40,404 nt of DNA. Origin: a virus. The position numbers were made by a program, and so were the translations under genes. The notes under the pieces were generated by a model that made no database searches, was not told the origin of the DNA, and saw only the letters and a program-made list of their open reading frames with translations. This document shows, one piece after another, positions 1-5,999 of this stretch (its first letter is position 1; the number at the start of each line of letters is the position of its first letter). The stretch is taken from IMG/VR virus record IMGVR_UViG_3300036760_000131, positions 1 to 40,404 of that record; one strand, written 5' to 3'.

Positions 1-144
1 AGCAGTTCAATAAGTTTGTCGGCCAAGATTTCGTATGCCCCTGCCCCTGCCCCTCTCCCTGCCCATGTCCCTGCCCATGCCCCTGTCCCTGCCCATGTCC
101 CTGCCCATGCCCATGCCCCTGCCCATCTCCATGCCCCTGCCCAT
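1..144 (+). repeat. Terminal redundancy, left copy
   Basis: Identical to 40261-40404 except base 127 (C here, A at 40387), which changes one codon of the repeat protein (Arg versus Ile on the minus strand). The overlap shows the contig closes into a circle of about 40,260 bp or has short terminal repeats. Confidence 0.95.
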
Positions 145-758
145 GTCCCTGCCCCTGCCCATGTCCTTGCCCCTGCCCATGCCCATGCCCCTGCCCATGT
201 CCCTGCCCATGTCCTTTCCCCTGCCCCTGTCCCTGCGTCAGTTTTTTCCAACAAAACTCTAAACTCTTTTTCGCTCACTGTTTCGTCGTTCAAGATGCGC
301 GTATACAACGCGGTAACTTCTTCACACCACCTGTATACTTTTTTGTCGTCTTTGACTTCTTGGATATTTTTCAATCCATACTTCGTATCCTCCCATTGCC
401 ACATAATTAACTGTGCAGTTATTTTAGTGAGGTCAGTACCAGGTGTGATTGATTTGGTAAATCTCTCCGGCCAGAGCTTTGCTTTGTCATTTGGTAATTC
501 TTCAAAAATCGTATACTCAAGGAGTGCGAGTTGCCATGGGATACCGAGTTCAGTCTGGTACGCATCGTAGTCTCTAGGCGAATAACTTTTATTAAGTTTC
601 ACGTTCAGTGTATGTATGGAACATCCCACCGCACACCCTTTTCCATTGTCCCAGTAAACACCCTTGATAATCTCATCGGCTTTACGATGTTTGGTAAGCT
701 CGGTGAAAAGCATCTTTTTGAGAGCAGGGTCGGATTTGTAGGCAAGTAGTTGGGTCAT
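1..758 (-). CDS. Conserved phage protein with Trp-Ala-Gly repeat tail (5' part; continues past window start)
   Basis: The frame opens at ATG 756-758 and stays open to base 1. Across the circular junction it continues to a TGA at 40233-40235, giving about 261 residues. Residues 1-174 look like an ordinary globular phage protein, with a [11 protein letters not shown] segment and [11 protein letters not shown] and WPERF motifs that I recall from other phage hypotheticals of unknown function. Residues about 175-241 are a low-complexity run of W-A-G, T-W-A-G and G-A-G units. The last 20 residues ([12 protein letters not shown]...) look ordinary again. The start follows the upstream stop (TAA 760-762) by one base. 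The end overlaps the next gene by ATGA. Repeat length may be mis-assembled. Function unknown. Confidence 0.85.
   Translation of the reverse strand, partial: MTQLLAYKSDPALKKMLFTELTKHRKADEIIKGVYWDNGKGCAVGCSIHTLNVKLNKSYSPRDYDAYQTELGIPWQLALLEYTIFEELPNDKAKLWPERFTKSITPGTDLTKITAQLIMWQWEDTKYGLKNIQEVKDDKKVYRWCEEVTALYTRILNDETVSEKEFRVLLEKTDAGTGAGERTWAGTWAGAWAWAGARTWAGAGTWAGAWRWAGAWAWAGTWAGTGAWAGTWAGRGAGAGAYEILADKLIEL
36..236. repeat. Degenerate hexanucleotide tandem repeat inside the coding region
   Basis: About 33 units built from CCCTGC, CCATGC, CCATGT and CCCTGT, all keeping a 6-base phase. On the minus strand in frame they code alternating Gly/Trp/Thr/Arg and Ala residues. Six-base periodicity allows gain or loss of units without frameshift. 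The contig ends lie in this tract, so its true copy number is uncertain. Confidence 0.9.
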
Positions 759-759
759 A

Positions 760-1245
760 TTATTTCTTTATAGTAGTAAGTGGGGTGGAGAGGGTGGAGA
801 GTAAATCAGTAAACGCAATACAGCCCTGCGTGTGGGCATCTATTCCGTCATCACAGGCAGGACAATAGAATCGTACTTTGGCGATTTCTATTTGAGTGAT
901 GCACTCTTTCCTCCCATCCTCCACACCGGCGTGGTAGAGGGTGGTGAGGGATGATGTAAGCCACGCTTTGATTGCTATCTCGCAATCTTCCTGTGTACTT
1001 TCCTTATAGCAAGTTACACAACCGCTTAGACACCAATCGCCATTATATTTTTTCTCAAACTCCGCTAGTTTAGCTTCTATGAGAGGGTTGGTGTTGGTCA
1101 TACGAGGGGGATGAGTTTGATTTTTCTCATAGTAATCGGTCATGATTTCGATGGTGTTGGGAAGGGAGCGTTTTTCTTTATCCGCGATTTTCTTTATCCG
1201 GGCGTGGACTTTTTCATTGACGAAAATTGCTTTGCGGGTAGTCAT
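760..1245 (-). CDS. Ribbon-helix-helix protein with C-terminal Cys-rich region
   Basis: 161 residues from the ATG at 1243-1245; an in-frame ATG at 1272 would add 9 residues. Residues 3-40 (start TRKAIFVNEKV, then KKIADKEKRSLPNTIEIM) fit a ribbon-helix-helix DNA-binding fold: one beta strand, a helix, then the SLPNT helix start. Downstream are CLSGCVTC and CPACDDGIDAHTQGC, likely metal-binding knuckles. This suggests a transcriptional regulator or antitoxin-like protein, but no toxin partner is adjacent. The first 28 codons share 84 identical bases with the gene at 39958-40236. I chose MTTRK because the paralogue starts at the equivalent position. Confidence 0.8.
   Translation of the reverse strand: MTTRKAIFVNEKVHARIKKIADKEKRSLPNTIEIMTDYYEKNQTHPPRMTNTNPLIEAKLAEFEKKYNGDWCLSGCVTCYKESTQEDCEIAIKAWLTSSLTTLYHAGVEDGRKECITQIEIAKVRFYCPACDDGIDAHTQGCIAFTDLLSTLSTPLTTIKK
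1153..1236 (-). repeat. 84-bp intragenic repeat (RHH N-terminal module), copy A
   Basis: Bases 1153-1236 are identical to 40144-40227 and encode the same N-terminal RHH residues in two genes with unrelated C-termini. The copies are 1,269 bp apart on the circle. Confidence 0.95.
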
Positions 1246-1314
1246 AATGACAATGTAGCACTTACTATACATCTTGCAACTATCTTATCCACTCCTCTCC
1301 CCCTCCATAGGGAG

Positions 1315-1521
1315 CTAAAATTGCCTTTCTTTATCTTTTAAATAGCAGTCACCGGAGCACGTTCGAGCAAGATTTGGTGGCAATTCTTGATTACAGACGA
1401 TACAGTTTTTAAGATATTCAACTCCTTGGATTTGCGGAGCTTTTTTCTCGCCGAAGGTTTTGTTTACCTTGAAATGTTCGGATATTTCTTTAATCTTTTT
1501 TTGTATATCTGCGTTATTCAT
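1315..1521 (-). CDS. Small zinc-finger-like protein
   Basis: 68 residues. The N-terminal half is charged and helical. The C-terminal half carries CIVC...CSGDC, a four-cysteine treble-clef-like arrangement (CxxC then CxxxC). ATG at 1519-1521 overlaps the end of the upstream gene by 8 bp. Probably a small nucleic-acid-binding accessory protein; function unknown. The 69-bp gap to the RHH gene holds no gene. Confidence 0.75.
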   Translation of the reverse strand: MNNADIQKKIKEISEHFKVNKTFGEKKAPQIQGVEYLKNCIVCNQELPPNLARTCSGDCYLKDKERQF

Positions 1522-1837
1522 GAAGTTGTTTTTGTCCTCCCACGAGCTGTTGTTGCACTTCGATTTTTGTGTTCTCTAAGAAGTCTCGATATTCTCGTTG
1601 TTTTTCTGCTCCTATTTCGTAGTAGTCCTCACCAGTGAGGTGATAGTCGGTCGCCCAGCCCATCTCGCGCTGATAGTCTGGCACGATTGCGATAATACTG
1701 TTGCCCGATATTGAAGCATTACCGATCATAGCAACCTTGCCAGTGATTTGCGCCCGTAGTGCAGTCTGTACATCATTCTCATCAACACTCGTAAACTCAT
1801 CGTCCTTGTATCCCCATTTAATGCGGTAGTATTTCAT
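1514..1837 (-). CDS. Hypothetical phage protein (107 aa)
   Basis: Opens MKYYRIKWGYKDDEF and contains ITGKVAMIGN...IIAIVPDY, a pattern I have seen in small phage hypotheticals with one compact alpha/beta domain. Its ATG overlaps the TGA of the replication protein (ATGA, 1834-1837), so it is translationally coupled to it. No catalytic motif is visible. Function unknown. Confidence 0.75.
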   Translation of the reverse strand: MKYYRIKWGYKDDEFTSVDENDVQTALRAQITGKVAMIGNASISGNSIIAIVPDYQREMGWATDYHLTGEDYYEIGAEKQREYRDFLENTKIEVQQQLVGGQKQLHE

Positions 1838-2679
1838 GCTATTCCTCGTCCTTTAGTTGTTAATTCTAGTTTCTTCTTTCGCAGTCCTGCCTCTAACTGC
1901 GCCCACTTATCCTCCAATTGAATTGGGGTGGTGATAGTTGGGATATAAGGCATCGTGTTGGTCTTAGGAAGAATGGCTATAACCTGTAATACCTTCTGAA
2001 GCCCGTGGGTCGAGGCTAGGCGGCCTGCGGCCAAACGTTGCGGTAGTCGTTTGAACCACTGGTCGTAGGAGGTGTTTACTTCCTTGAATGCAGTTATGAG
2101 AGCTACAACATCCGCGCTCGGCGCGGGGTTTGTTTCTTTTTCATTCTTTTCCTTCTTATCATTCTTGTTTGTGTTGCTCTGTTGTTGCTCTGTTGTTGCT
2201 CTGTTGTTGGGTTTGCTGTCGGTTTTTTGGTATTTGTGCCAATTAAGTATAGTAACTACGCGGTATTTTGTCGTTTTTCGTTGTTGGATTTGCTGTTGCT
2301 TTTCGAGGTAGTTTAGAATGTCCTCGACAGTACCTTCTGGGATGCCCGATTCCTCTGCTAGGTGCTTACGCCCAGTAACAAACTGCCCCTTTTTGAGTCT
2401 CATAAGCTCTCCGTTCCAAATGAATTCTGCTTCTTCGTGGTTGGCTTTAAGAAGTAGAACAACCCAAAGCCACCCCCAATGAGGTTTCCGACACAATGGA
2501 TTATCGAGCAGTTTCCTATGGAGGAATATGTATCCGTTGTTCACAATAAAACCCCCTAGGCCGGACGATGAAGCTCCTTGCGGAACCTCCCCGTCGCGGA
2601 CTAGAGGGTCTTTAATCGCGACGTGGTATCCGGCCATGTCGCCTTGTTCAGACGGCATACCCACCATTATATCAGTCAT
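1834..2679 (-). CDS. DnaD-like / winged-helix replication initiation protein
   Basis: 281 residues. After a leader of about 48 residues the core reads GYIFLHRKLLDNPLCRKPHWGWLWVVLLLKAN, then GQFVTGRKHLAEESGIPEGTVEDILNYLEKQ and VVTILNWHKYQ. This is the classic winged-helix pattern of phage replisome organisers, which bind the origin and load the host helicase. A Gln/Asn/Lys-rich linker (about 150-185) leads to a basic helical C-terminal domain. A GACAGGG element lies just upstream of the ATG. This is the only recognisable replication initiator in the genome, and there is no phage DNA polymerase or helicase. The start could be slightly further in. Confidence 0.85.
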   Translation of the reverse strand: MTDIMVGMPSEQGDMAGYHVAIKDPLVRDGEVPQGASSSGLGGFIVNNGYIFLHRKLLDNPLCRKPHWGWLWVVLLLKANHEEAEFIWNGELMRLKKGQFVTGRKHLAEESGIPEGTVEDILNYLEKQQQIQQRKTTKYRVVTILNWHKYQKTDSKPNNRATTEQQQSNTNKNDKKEKNEKETNPAPSADVVALITAFKEVNTSYDQWFKRLPQRLAAGRLASTHGLQKVLQVIAILPKTNTMPYIPTITTPIQLEDKWAQLEAGLRKKKLELTTKGRGIA

Positions 2680-2697
2680 AAAACCCTGTCAAAAGAC

Positions 2698-2871
2698 TTA
2701 TCCCCTTTTAAGAACCTGGTTATCTTTTTCATACTTTCTCCGATAGGTCTTTATGCAGGTATTGCAGTGGCTAGGGTACTTCCGCGCTCCGCCATGCACG
2801 CCGAAGCAGTGTGGGAAACCTGCTAGGACAATTTTGTCTCGTAACTCTTTAGATTCAGGGAGGAGTCTCAT
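2698..2871 (-). CDS. Cys/His-rich miniprotein (57 aa)
   Basis: Reads MRLLPESKELRDK, then CFGVHGG, SHCNTC and a basic tail (KTYRRKYEKDN). The spacing C-x3-H and H-C-x2-C suggests a small zinc knuckle. It ends 18 bp before the replication gene. Function unknown. Confidence 0.65.
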   Translation of the reverse strand: MRLLPESKELRDKIVLAGFPHCFGVHGGARKYPSHCNTCIKTYRRKYEKDNQVLKRG

Positions 2872-2900
2872 ACATTACACTCTAGTGGTGTAGATTATTG

Positions 2901-3065
2901 TTATTTCTGCTTCTTCCATTCCTTCATAACTTTCATCGTGTCGGGTTCAGCAATCATTATGGTCTTTTGGCAATAAGGGCATGGTGTCCAAAAAGCATTA
3001 AAGGCAAATGCCTCGGCTTTTTTCATGGTATCGGCCTGCTTGAACTTTAAGGGTTTTGATTTCAT
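2901..3065 (-). CDS. Small CPYC-motif protein (54 aa)
   Basis: Opens MKSKPLKFKQADTMKKAEAF and has one WTPCPYC motif with lysine-rich flanks. The CPYC pair could be half of a zinc site or a redox-type CxxC, but no thioredoxin fold fits this length. It sits in the early leftward operon. Function unknown. Confidence 0.6.
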   Translation of the reverse strand: MKSKPLKFKQADTMKKAEAFAFNAFWTPCPYCQKTIMIAEPDTMKVMKEWKKQK

Positions 3066-3095
3066 GGTTTAACTAAACACATTTCTGTGTAGCGT

Positions 3096-3380
3096 TTATG
3101 TGATTAAGACTGCGATTGGGCCTTGTGGGGTCTCTTTGACCTGTACGTGGGCTGTAGGGCGGTCTTGGGGCCTTTGTACGAGCCTACGCATCAACAGGCG
3201 GGTGTGGTGGGCCTTCCTACAGCGTCTATCACAAGGTTGGGCCTCGAAGACATACCCGCCTGCATTGAGTTCACTGATTCTTTTACGCTGGTCTCGGATA
3301 AACTCTATCGCAGTAGAACAGACCCACTGACCGTCTTGGTGGATGTAGAGGATTTTGCGGTGTTGGGGAGAAAGTTTCAT
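3096..3380 (-). CDS. Phage helix-turn-helix DNA-binding protein
   Basis: 94 residues. The first half (ILYIHQDGQWVCSTAIEFI, then DQRKRISELNAGGY) matches the winged-helix pattern of small phage proteins in which an HTH is followed by a short wing and a Cys-containing loop (CDRRC). The remainder is basic (RLLMRRLVQRPQDR) then hydrophobic. ATG at 3378-3380 overlaps the upstream gene by ATGA. Likely a DNA-binding regulator. Confidence 0.75.
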   Translation of the reverse strand: MKLSPQHRKILYIHQDGQWVCSTAIEFIRDQRKRISELNAGGYVFEAQPCDRRCRKAHHTRLLMRRLVQRPQDRPTAHVQVKETPQGPIAVLIT

Positions 3381-3718
3381 TGGCTTTTGTATTCTTCCTG
3401 TCCCATCCGAGCGCGTATCTTTGCAAGCCGGACAGTCTCATACACTCGTTCAATTTTTGCTTCTAATTTTTTCATCTGCGTATACATCGGATTGGCTTCG
3501 GTCTTTATCTTTGCGCTTGCGGCGGTATCTCCTGACGCTATCAGTTCAGCACGAAAGATTGCCAACATACCCTGCATCTCGTAGAGCGCATCCTGTTCTG
3601 CCCCCAATAGTGCGACACATTTCATGGCCCCATCGAGCCATAGTTCTGGTGCAATGGGGCTTTTAGATTCGACTTGCTGGGCGAACCAGTCAAGAATTGT
3701 GTCTACGGTTATTGCCAT
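3377..3718 (-). CDS. Hypothetical helical protein (113 aa)
   Basis: Predominantly alpha-helical. The region ELWLDGAMKCVALLGAEQDALYEMQGMLAIF is amphipathic, and the Lys/Glu-rich second half (MKKLEAKIERVYETVRLAKI) is a probable coiled coil. It lies directly downstream of the SSB-like gene with a 2-bp gap, which suggests a replication or recombination accessory role. Function unknown. Confidence 0.75.
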   Translation of the reverse strand: MAITVDTILDWFAQQVESKSPIAPELWLDGAMKCVALLGAEQDALYEMQGMLAIFRAELIASGDTAASAKIKTEANPMYTQMKKLEAKIERVYETVRLAKIRARMGQEEYKSQ

Positions 3719-3720
3719 GT

Positions 3721-4173
3721 TCAGAATGGGATGTCATCAGGGGAGATTTCTGGTGTTCCTGTGTATACACCAGTCGAAACTGGTATCTGACGAACTATCA
3801 TGTACCCGCCATCGTCTTCTCCAACCTCAAAACCCTCTGCAACAAGATAGAGTGCCGTGACCCGCTTTCCTCCGACTATCATTCTTTCGGTTTGGGCGGT
3901 GAGCATCTTGTCTATCCAGGCGGTCGAATCTTCTCCGAAGGCTTCAACAAGACCATCTAAGGTTGCTCGGTTAAGACTCACATTTACTGATTCTATGTTT
4001 CCCTGGAACATAACTTTGGTGACGTTTTGTATCTTCGGAGACCCGTCATCATTTTTGAACTGACTTGGGATTGGTTCTGTTGCTGTTTTTATCTTTGCCC
4101 TAGTACCGTTAATAATTTCTGATGCCTTCGCCCAGTTACCTGATACGCTCACTGATTTTTTGTAGATTGCCAT
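3721..4173 (-). CDS. SSB-like protein with canonical DDIPF tail
   Basis: 150 residues from ATG 4171-4173 (MAIYKKSVSVSG); the frame is open further upstream but overlaps the exonuclease. The core (KVMFQGNIESVNVSLNRATLDGL, then AWIDKMLTAQTERMIVGGKRVTALYLV) looks like an OB-fold-type beta protein. The last residues, EISPDDIPF, reproduce the acidic C-terminal tip by which bacterial SSB recruits exonuclease, polymerase and RecO partners. Its neighbour is a PD-(D/E)XK nuclease. I infer single-strand DNA binding in replication or recombination. The tail is seen directly; the fold is inferred. Confidence 0.75.
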   Translation of the reverse strand: MAIYKKSVSVSGNWAKASEIINGTRAKIKTATEPIPSQFKNDDGSPKIQNVTKVMFQGNIESVNVSLNRATLDGLVEAFGEDSTAWIDKMLTAQTERMIVGGKRVTALYLVAEGFEVGEDDGGYMIVRQIPVSTGVYTGTPEISPDDIPF

Positions 4174-4174
4174 G

Positions 4175-4894
4175 TTATTTTTTGTTAGTTTTTTGTTGGT
4201 TTTTGAACTTAGTAAGTTGTTTGTAAACCTTGAGGAGAGACAGGAATGTCTCCATGTCCTCGCCAAGGTCATCATTCCGGTAGAACTCCTCGAACGTGCC
4301 ATCCTTCCCAAGTCTGATAATAACTGACCCAACGTATCCAGTCTCTCCGGCTTCGCGGAGCATTATCTGGTACGCGGCACATTGGAGGAATGGCGAGAGG
4401 TCATAGATACCCGAAGTAGTCTTGATGTCTCCTACCAATTTTCGTCCGCCTACTGTAGCCGTAAAGTCGCATGTTCCTGCAAACTTATGCTCGACCGAGT
4501 GGAGAACGCGTTCTGAATCGTGGAACACAACTGCATTCGTCATAGCCCAATCCACAAACCTGGAGACTTGGTGGGCTTCGTTGACAGAGTGTGCGTGAGT
4601 GACACCGTCCGCAATACAGGACTTTATATACTTTTCAATCTCTGCGTGAACATCAGTACCCTGTCCTGCCGCCTTGTCGCGCTTTTTAGCGTGAGCAGTG
4701 CGGGCTTCTTTGATTACATCCAAAGTGATTGGCTTACCCTCAATCATCACAGAGTTGATATAATCACACGCCATATTCGCGGCCCATTGAATCAATGCTG
4801 GCTTTGAGAGCGTACCGAGAATGGTGGTAACACCAGGCAATAACTCGTCATCTAACCGATACTCATGCTTCTCATCGTTGTAGGTGAATGTCAT
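4175..4894 (-). CDS. PD-(D/E)XK exonuclease (RecB/Cas4-like nuclease)
   Basis: 239 residues. Motifs in order: GVTTILG, GTDVHAEIEKYI (motif I, His-Ala-Glu), FAGTCDFTATVGG (motif II Asp), KLVGDIKTT (motif III D-x-K) and LQCAAYQIML (motif IV Gln-x-x-x-Tyr). This is the standard RecB-family arrangement used by phage recombination exonucleases, which resect DNA ends. It sits immediately upstream of the SSB-like gene, so the pair may work like an Exo/SSB recombination module, although no annealase is recognisable. ATG overlaps the preceding stop by ATGA. Confidence 0.85.
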   Translation of the reverse strand: MTFTYNDEKHEYRLDDELLPGVTTILGTLSKPALIQWAANMACDYINSVMIEGKPITLDVIKEARTAHAKKRDKAAGQGTDVHAEIEKYIKSCIADGVTHAHSVNEAHQVSRFVDWAMTNAVVFHDSERVLHSVEHKFAGTCDFTATVGGRKLVGDIKTTSGIYDLSPFLQCAAYQIMLREAGETGYVGSVIIRLGKDGTFEEFYRNDDLGEDMETFLSLLKVYKQLTKFKNQQKTNKK

Positions 4895-5067
4895 ATTGTT
4901 TTTTCTCTCTCCCTTTCCCTGTAAGTTTCTATCTCTTGCTCGATGTCGTAGGCGCGGGCCTTGGCGTTTTTTAATCCTCGTGTTCCATCTACCACCACCT
5001 TGTTGAAGTGCTTTACGTCTTCCCTGGCTTCGGCCAGGGCTTCTTCCATTTGGGAGAGGTCAGGCAT
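4891..5067 (-). CDS. Small coiled-coil protein (58 aa)
   Basis: Starts MPDLSQMEEALAEAREDV and ends ETYREREREKTI. It is almost entirely charged heptad sequence. It is coupled to the exonuclease by an ATGA overlap at 4891-4894, and its own start overlaps the previous gene by 8 bp. Possibly a nuclease accessory subunit; function unknown. Confidence 0.7.
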   Translation of the reverse strand: MPDLSQMEEALAEAREDVKHFNKVVVDGTRGLKNAKARAYDIEQEIETYREREREKTI

Positions 5068-5209
5068 AGTCGGGGTTTGATTCTAAGAGGGCGAAGGTGG
5101 CGTGCTGTTTTTGATTGCCTAACCACTCCGGCACTCCATACTCATCTGCGCCGGCAAGGACAAGTCCTGCTCGGCCCGCACTACTAATTGTGTGTGCGTA
5201 GCACTTCAT
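5060..5209 (-). CDS. Hypothetical miniprotein (49 aa)
   Basis: Reads MKCYAHTISSAGRAGLVLAG, then EWLGNQKQHATFALLE. It is part of a chain of overlapping tiny genes between the early promoter and the exonuclease (ATGA with the gene at 5206, 8 bp with the gene at 4891). No recognisable motif. Confidence 0.65.
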   Translation of the reverse strand: MKCYAHTISSAGRAGLVLAGADEYGVPEWLGNQKQHATFALLESNPDYA

Positions 5210-5289
5210 ACAATCATCTTCGCCATGACGTAGACAGCCCCGACTAATAAAACAATCAGGGCGAGTTTAAGGACTTCAGTGAAATACAT
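5206..5289 (-). CDS. Single-span membrane peptide (27 aa)
   Basis: MYFTEVLKLALIVLLVGAVY followed by VMAKMIV: one hydrophobic segment with a basic C-terminus. The start overlaps the upstream stop as TGATG, and the stop overlaps the next start as ATGA. An early inner-membrane peptide, perhaps for exclusion or host takeover; function unknown. Confidence 0.6.
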   Translation of the reverse strand: MYFTEVLKLALIVLLVGAVYVMAKMIV

Positions 5290-5390
5290 CATACATTCGC
5301 GTTATAGATTCTGTCTATGCTCTCGGAGTATGACTCTGTCTCTATTTCGGGCATCTCTCTGATAAACTCTAGGTCGCGTGATTCACTCAT
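5289..5390 (-). CDS. Acidic miniprotein, first gene of the leftward operon (33 aa)
   Basis: MSESRDLEFIREMPEIETES then YSESIDRIYNANV. Strongly acidic, with no fold visible. It is the first reading frame after the promoter at 5439-5466 and is chained to the next gene by TGATG. Small acidic early phage proteins often bind host enzymes or mimic DNA; that is only a possibility here. Confidence 0.6.
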   Translation of the reverse strand: MSESRDLEFIREMPEIETESYSESIDRIYNANV

Positions 5391-5413
5391 AATGTATCGC
5401 CCACTACGCAGGG

Positions 5414-5443
5414 TTCTCGATTAACTTAATATATGTGTATAAT
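5414..5443 (+). promoter_or_regulatory. Possible rightward promoter sharing the -10 with the leftward one
   Basis: A perfect TATAAT lies on the plus strand at 5438-5443, inside the small palindrome GTATA-A-TATAC (5437-5447). The -35 is poor (TTCTCG, 18-bp spacer). The first plus-strand gene begins 28 bp downstream of it. The -10 elements of both directions overlap almost exactly, so the two promoters would compete. Confidence 0.4.
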
Positions 5444-5466
5444 ATACTTGCAAAAAATCCTGTCAA
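5438..5466 (-). promoter_or_regulatory. Leftward early sigma70-type promoter
   Basis: On the minus strand: -35 TTGACA (plus 5461-5466, perfect consensus), a 16-bp spacer and -10 TATTAT (plus 5439-5444). A 17-bp spacer with ATTATA is the alternative. Transcription would start near 5432 and enter the gene starting at 5390. It is the best promoter seen in the window and probably drives the early operon. Confidence 0.75.
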
Positions 5467-5471
5467 GCATT

Positions 5472-5609
5472 ATGATGTGGCGTATGGGGAAAACTCGCAA
5501 CGAATTGATTGTAGAACACTATAAAACGGCTAAAAGCCTAGCCGAAACAGCAAAGGTATTTGACTTAACAAGACAAAGGATACATCAAATAATCGTCAAA
5601 TATGGATGA
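5472..5609 (+). CDS. Sigma70 region 4-like helix-turn-helix miniprotein (45 aa)
   Basis: Starts at 5472; 5475 or 5484 (MGKTRNEL) are alternatives. The segment SLAETAKVFDLTRQRIHQII follows the sigma70 region 4.2 pattern (TLEEIAK.FGVTRERVRQI) residue by residue, with the TR.R..QI recognition helix. There is no room for region 2, so it is not a full sigma factor. It could be a repressor or a competitor for promoter -35 recognition. It is the first gene of the only plus-strand cluster and faces the early promoter, so control of that promoter is likely. Confidence 0.65.
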   Translation: MMWRMGKTRNELIVEHYKTAKSLAETAKVFDLTRQRIHQIIVKYG

Positions 5610-5709
5610 CTTGAAAGACATGCTCGCCGCGCTTGGGACAATCGCTCTAATTGGCTTGGCAATCCTTGCAGTTATCTTTGAAGTACAGGATATAATCAGG
5701 TTTTCATGA
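5602..5709 (+). CDS. Single-span membrane miniprotein (35 aa)
   Basis: MDDLKDMLAALGTIALIGLA then ILAVIFEVQDIIRFS. An acidic N-terminus, about 20 hydrophobic residues and a short charged C-terminus. The start overlaps the previous gene by 8 bp, and its stop overlaps the next start. A membrane peptide of unknown role. Confidence 0.6.
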   Translation: MDDLKDMLAALGTIALIGLAILAVIFEVQDIIRFS

Positions 5710-5789
5710 ATGAGATAAAAGAAACATGCGGAATGAGTTGGGCAGAGTGGTTGCGGTGGCTAGTCAATCATCCGCATAAGCCTCAATGA
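5706..5789 (+). CDS. Tiny Trp-rich protein (27 aa)
   Basis: MNEIKETCGMSWAEWLRWLV then NHPHKPQ. Overlaps the previous stop by ATGA. An amphipathic Trp-rich helix could associate with membranes. No known family. Confidence 0.45.
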   Translation: MNEIKETCGMSWAEWLRWLVNHPHKPQ

Positions 5790-5842
5790 TAATGACTCAA
5801 TGGCACAGAGCATTTACAGATAGGACACCACTTCCAACCTGA
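5786..5842 (+). CDS. Possible leader-sized peptide (18 aa)
   Basis: MIMTQWHRAFTDRTPLPT, coupled by ATGA to the gene before it. Too short to judge from composition. It is supported only by the chain of overlaps. Confidence 0.3.
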   Translation: MIMTQWHRAFTDRTPLPT

Positions 5843-5861
5843 TTCCATGATGGAATAATAC

Positions 5862-5999
5862 ATGAAAATGAGAATAAACCCTGACCTCACCAAAGAAGAA
5901 CTTGAGACCCTGACACGAGTAATGAAGGAGATGAATACGAGACCTGAATCAATCCACAAGGAGAGGCTTGATAGAGACAGCGTAATTTACTATCCTTAG
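5862..5999 (+). CDS. Small charged protein (45 aa), last gene of the rightward cluster
   Basis: MKMRINPDLTKEELETLTRV, then MKEMNTRPESIHKERLDRDS, ending VIYYP. Helical and charged. The TAG stop at 5997-5999 runs directly into a structured element starting at 5999. Function unknown. Confidence 0.6.
   Translation: MKMRINPDLTKEELETLTRVMKEMNTRPESIHKERLDRDSVIYYP

Noticed and set aside
7-210. Minus-strand Met-Gly-Arg repeat frame
   Set aside because: Alternative frame of the same hexamers; the real gene's frame is continuous from 758 through the tract.
36-236. CRISPR array
   Set aside because: Units are 6 bp without spacers and encode protein.
16-570. Plus-strand frames with Ala/Pro/His or Leu/Pro/Met repeats over the hexamer tract
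   Set aside because: They are antisense to the Trp-Ala-Gly gene, whose frame is supported by ordinary protein sequence on both sides of the repeat and by the ATGA overlap.
5784-5860. Group I intron or retron region extended to 6410
   Set aside because: No reverse transcriptase, no split gene and no P7/S-type core found; only an unassigned structured RNA is claimed.
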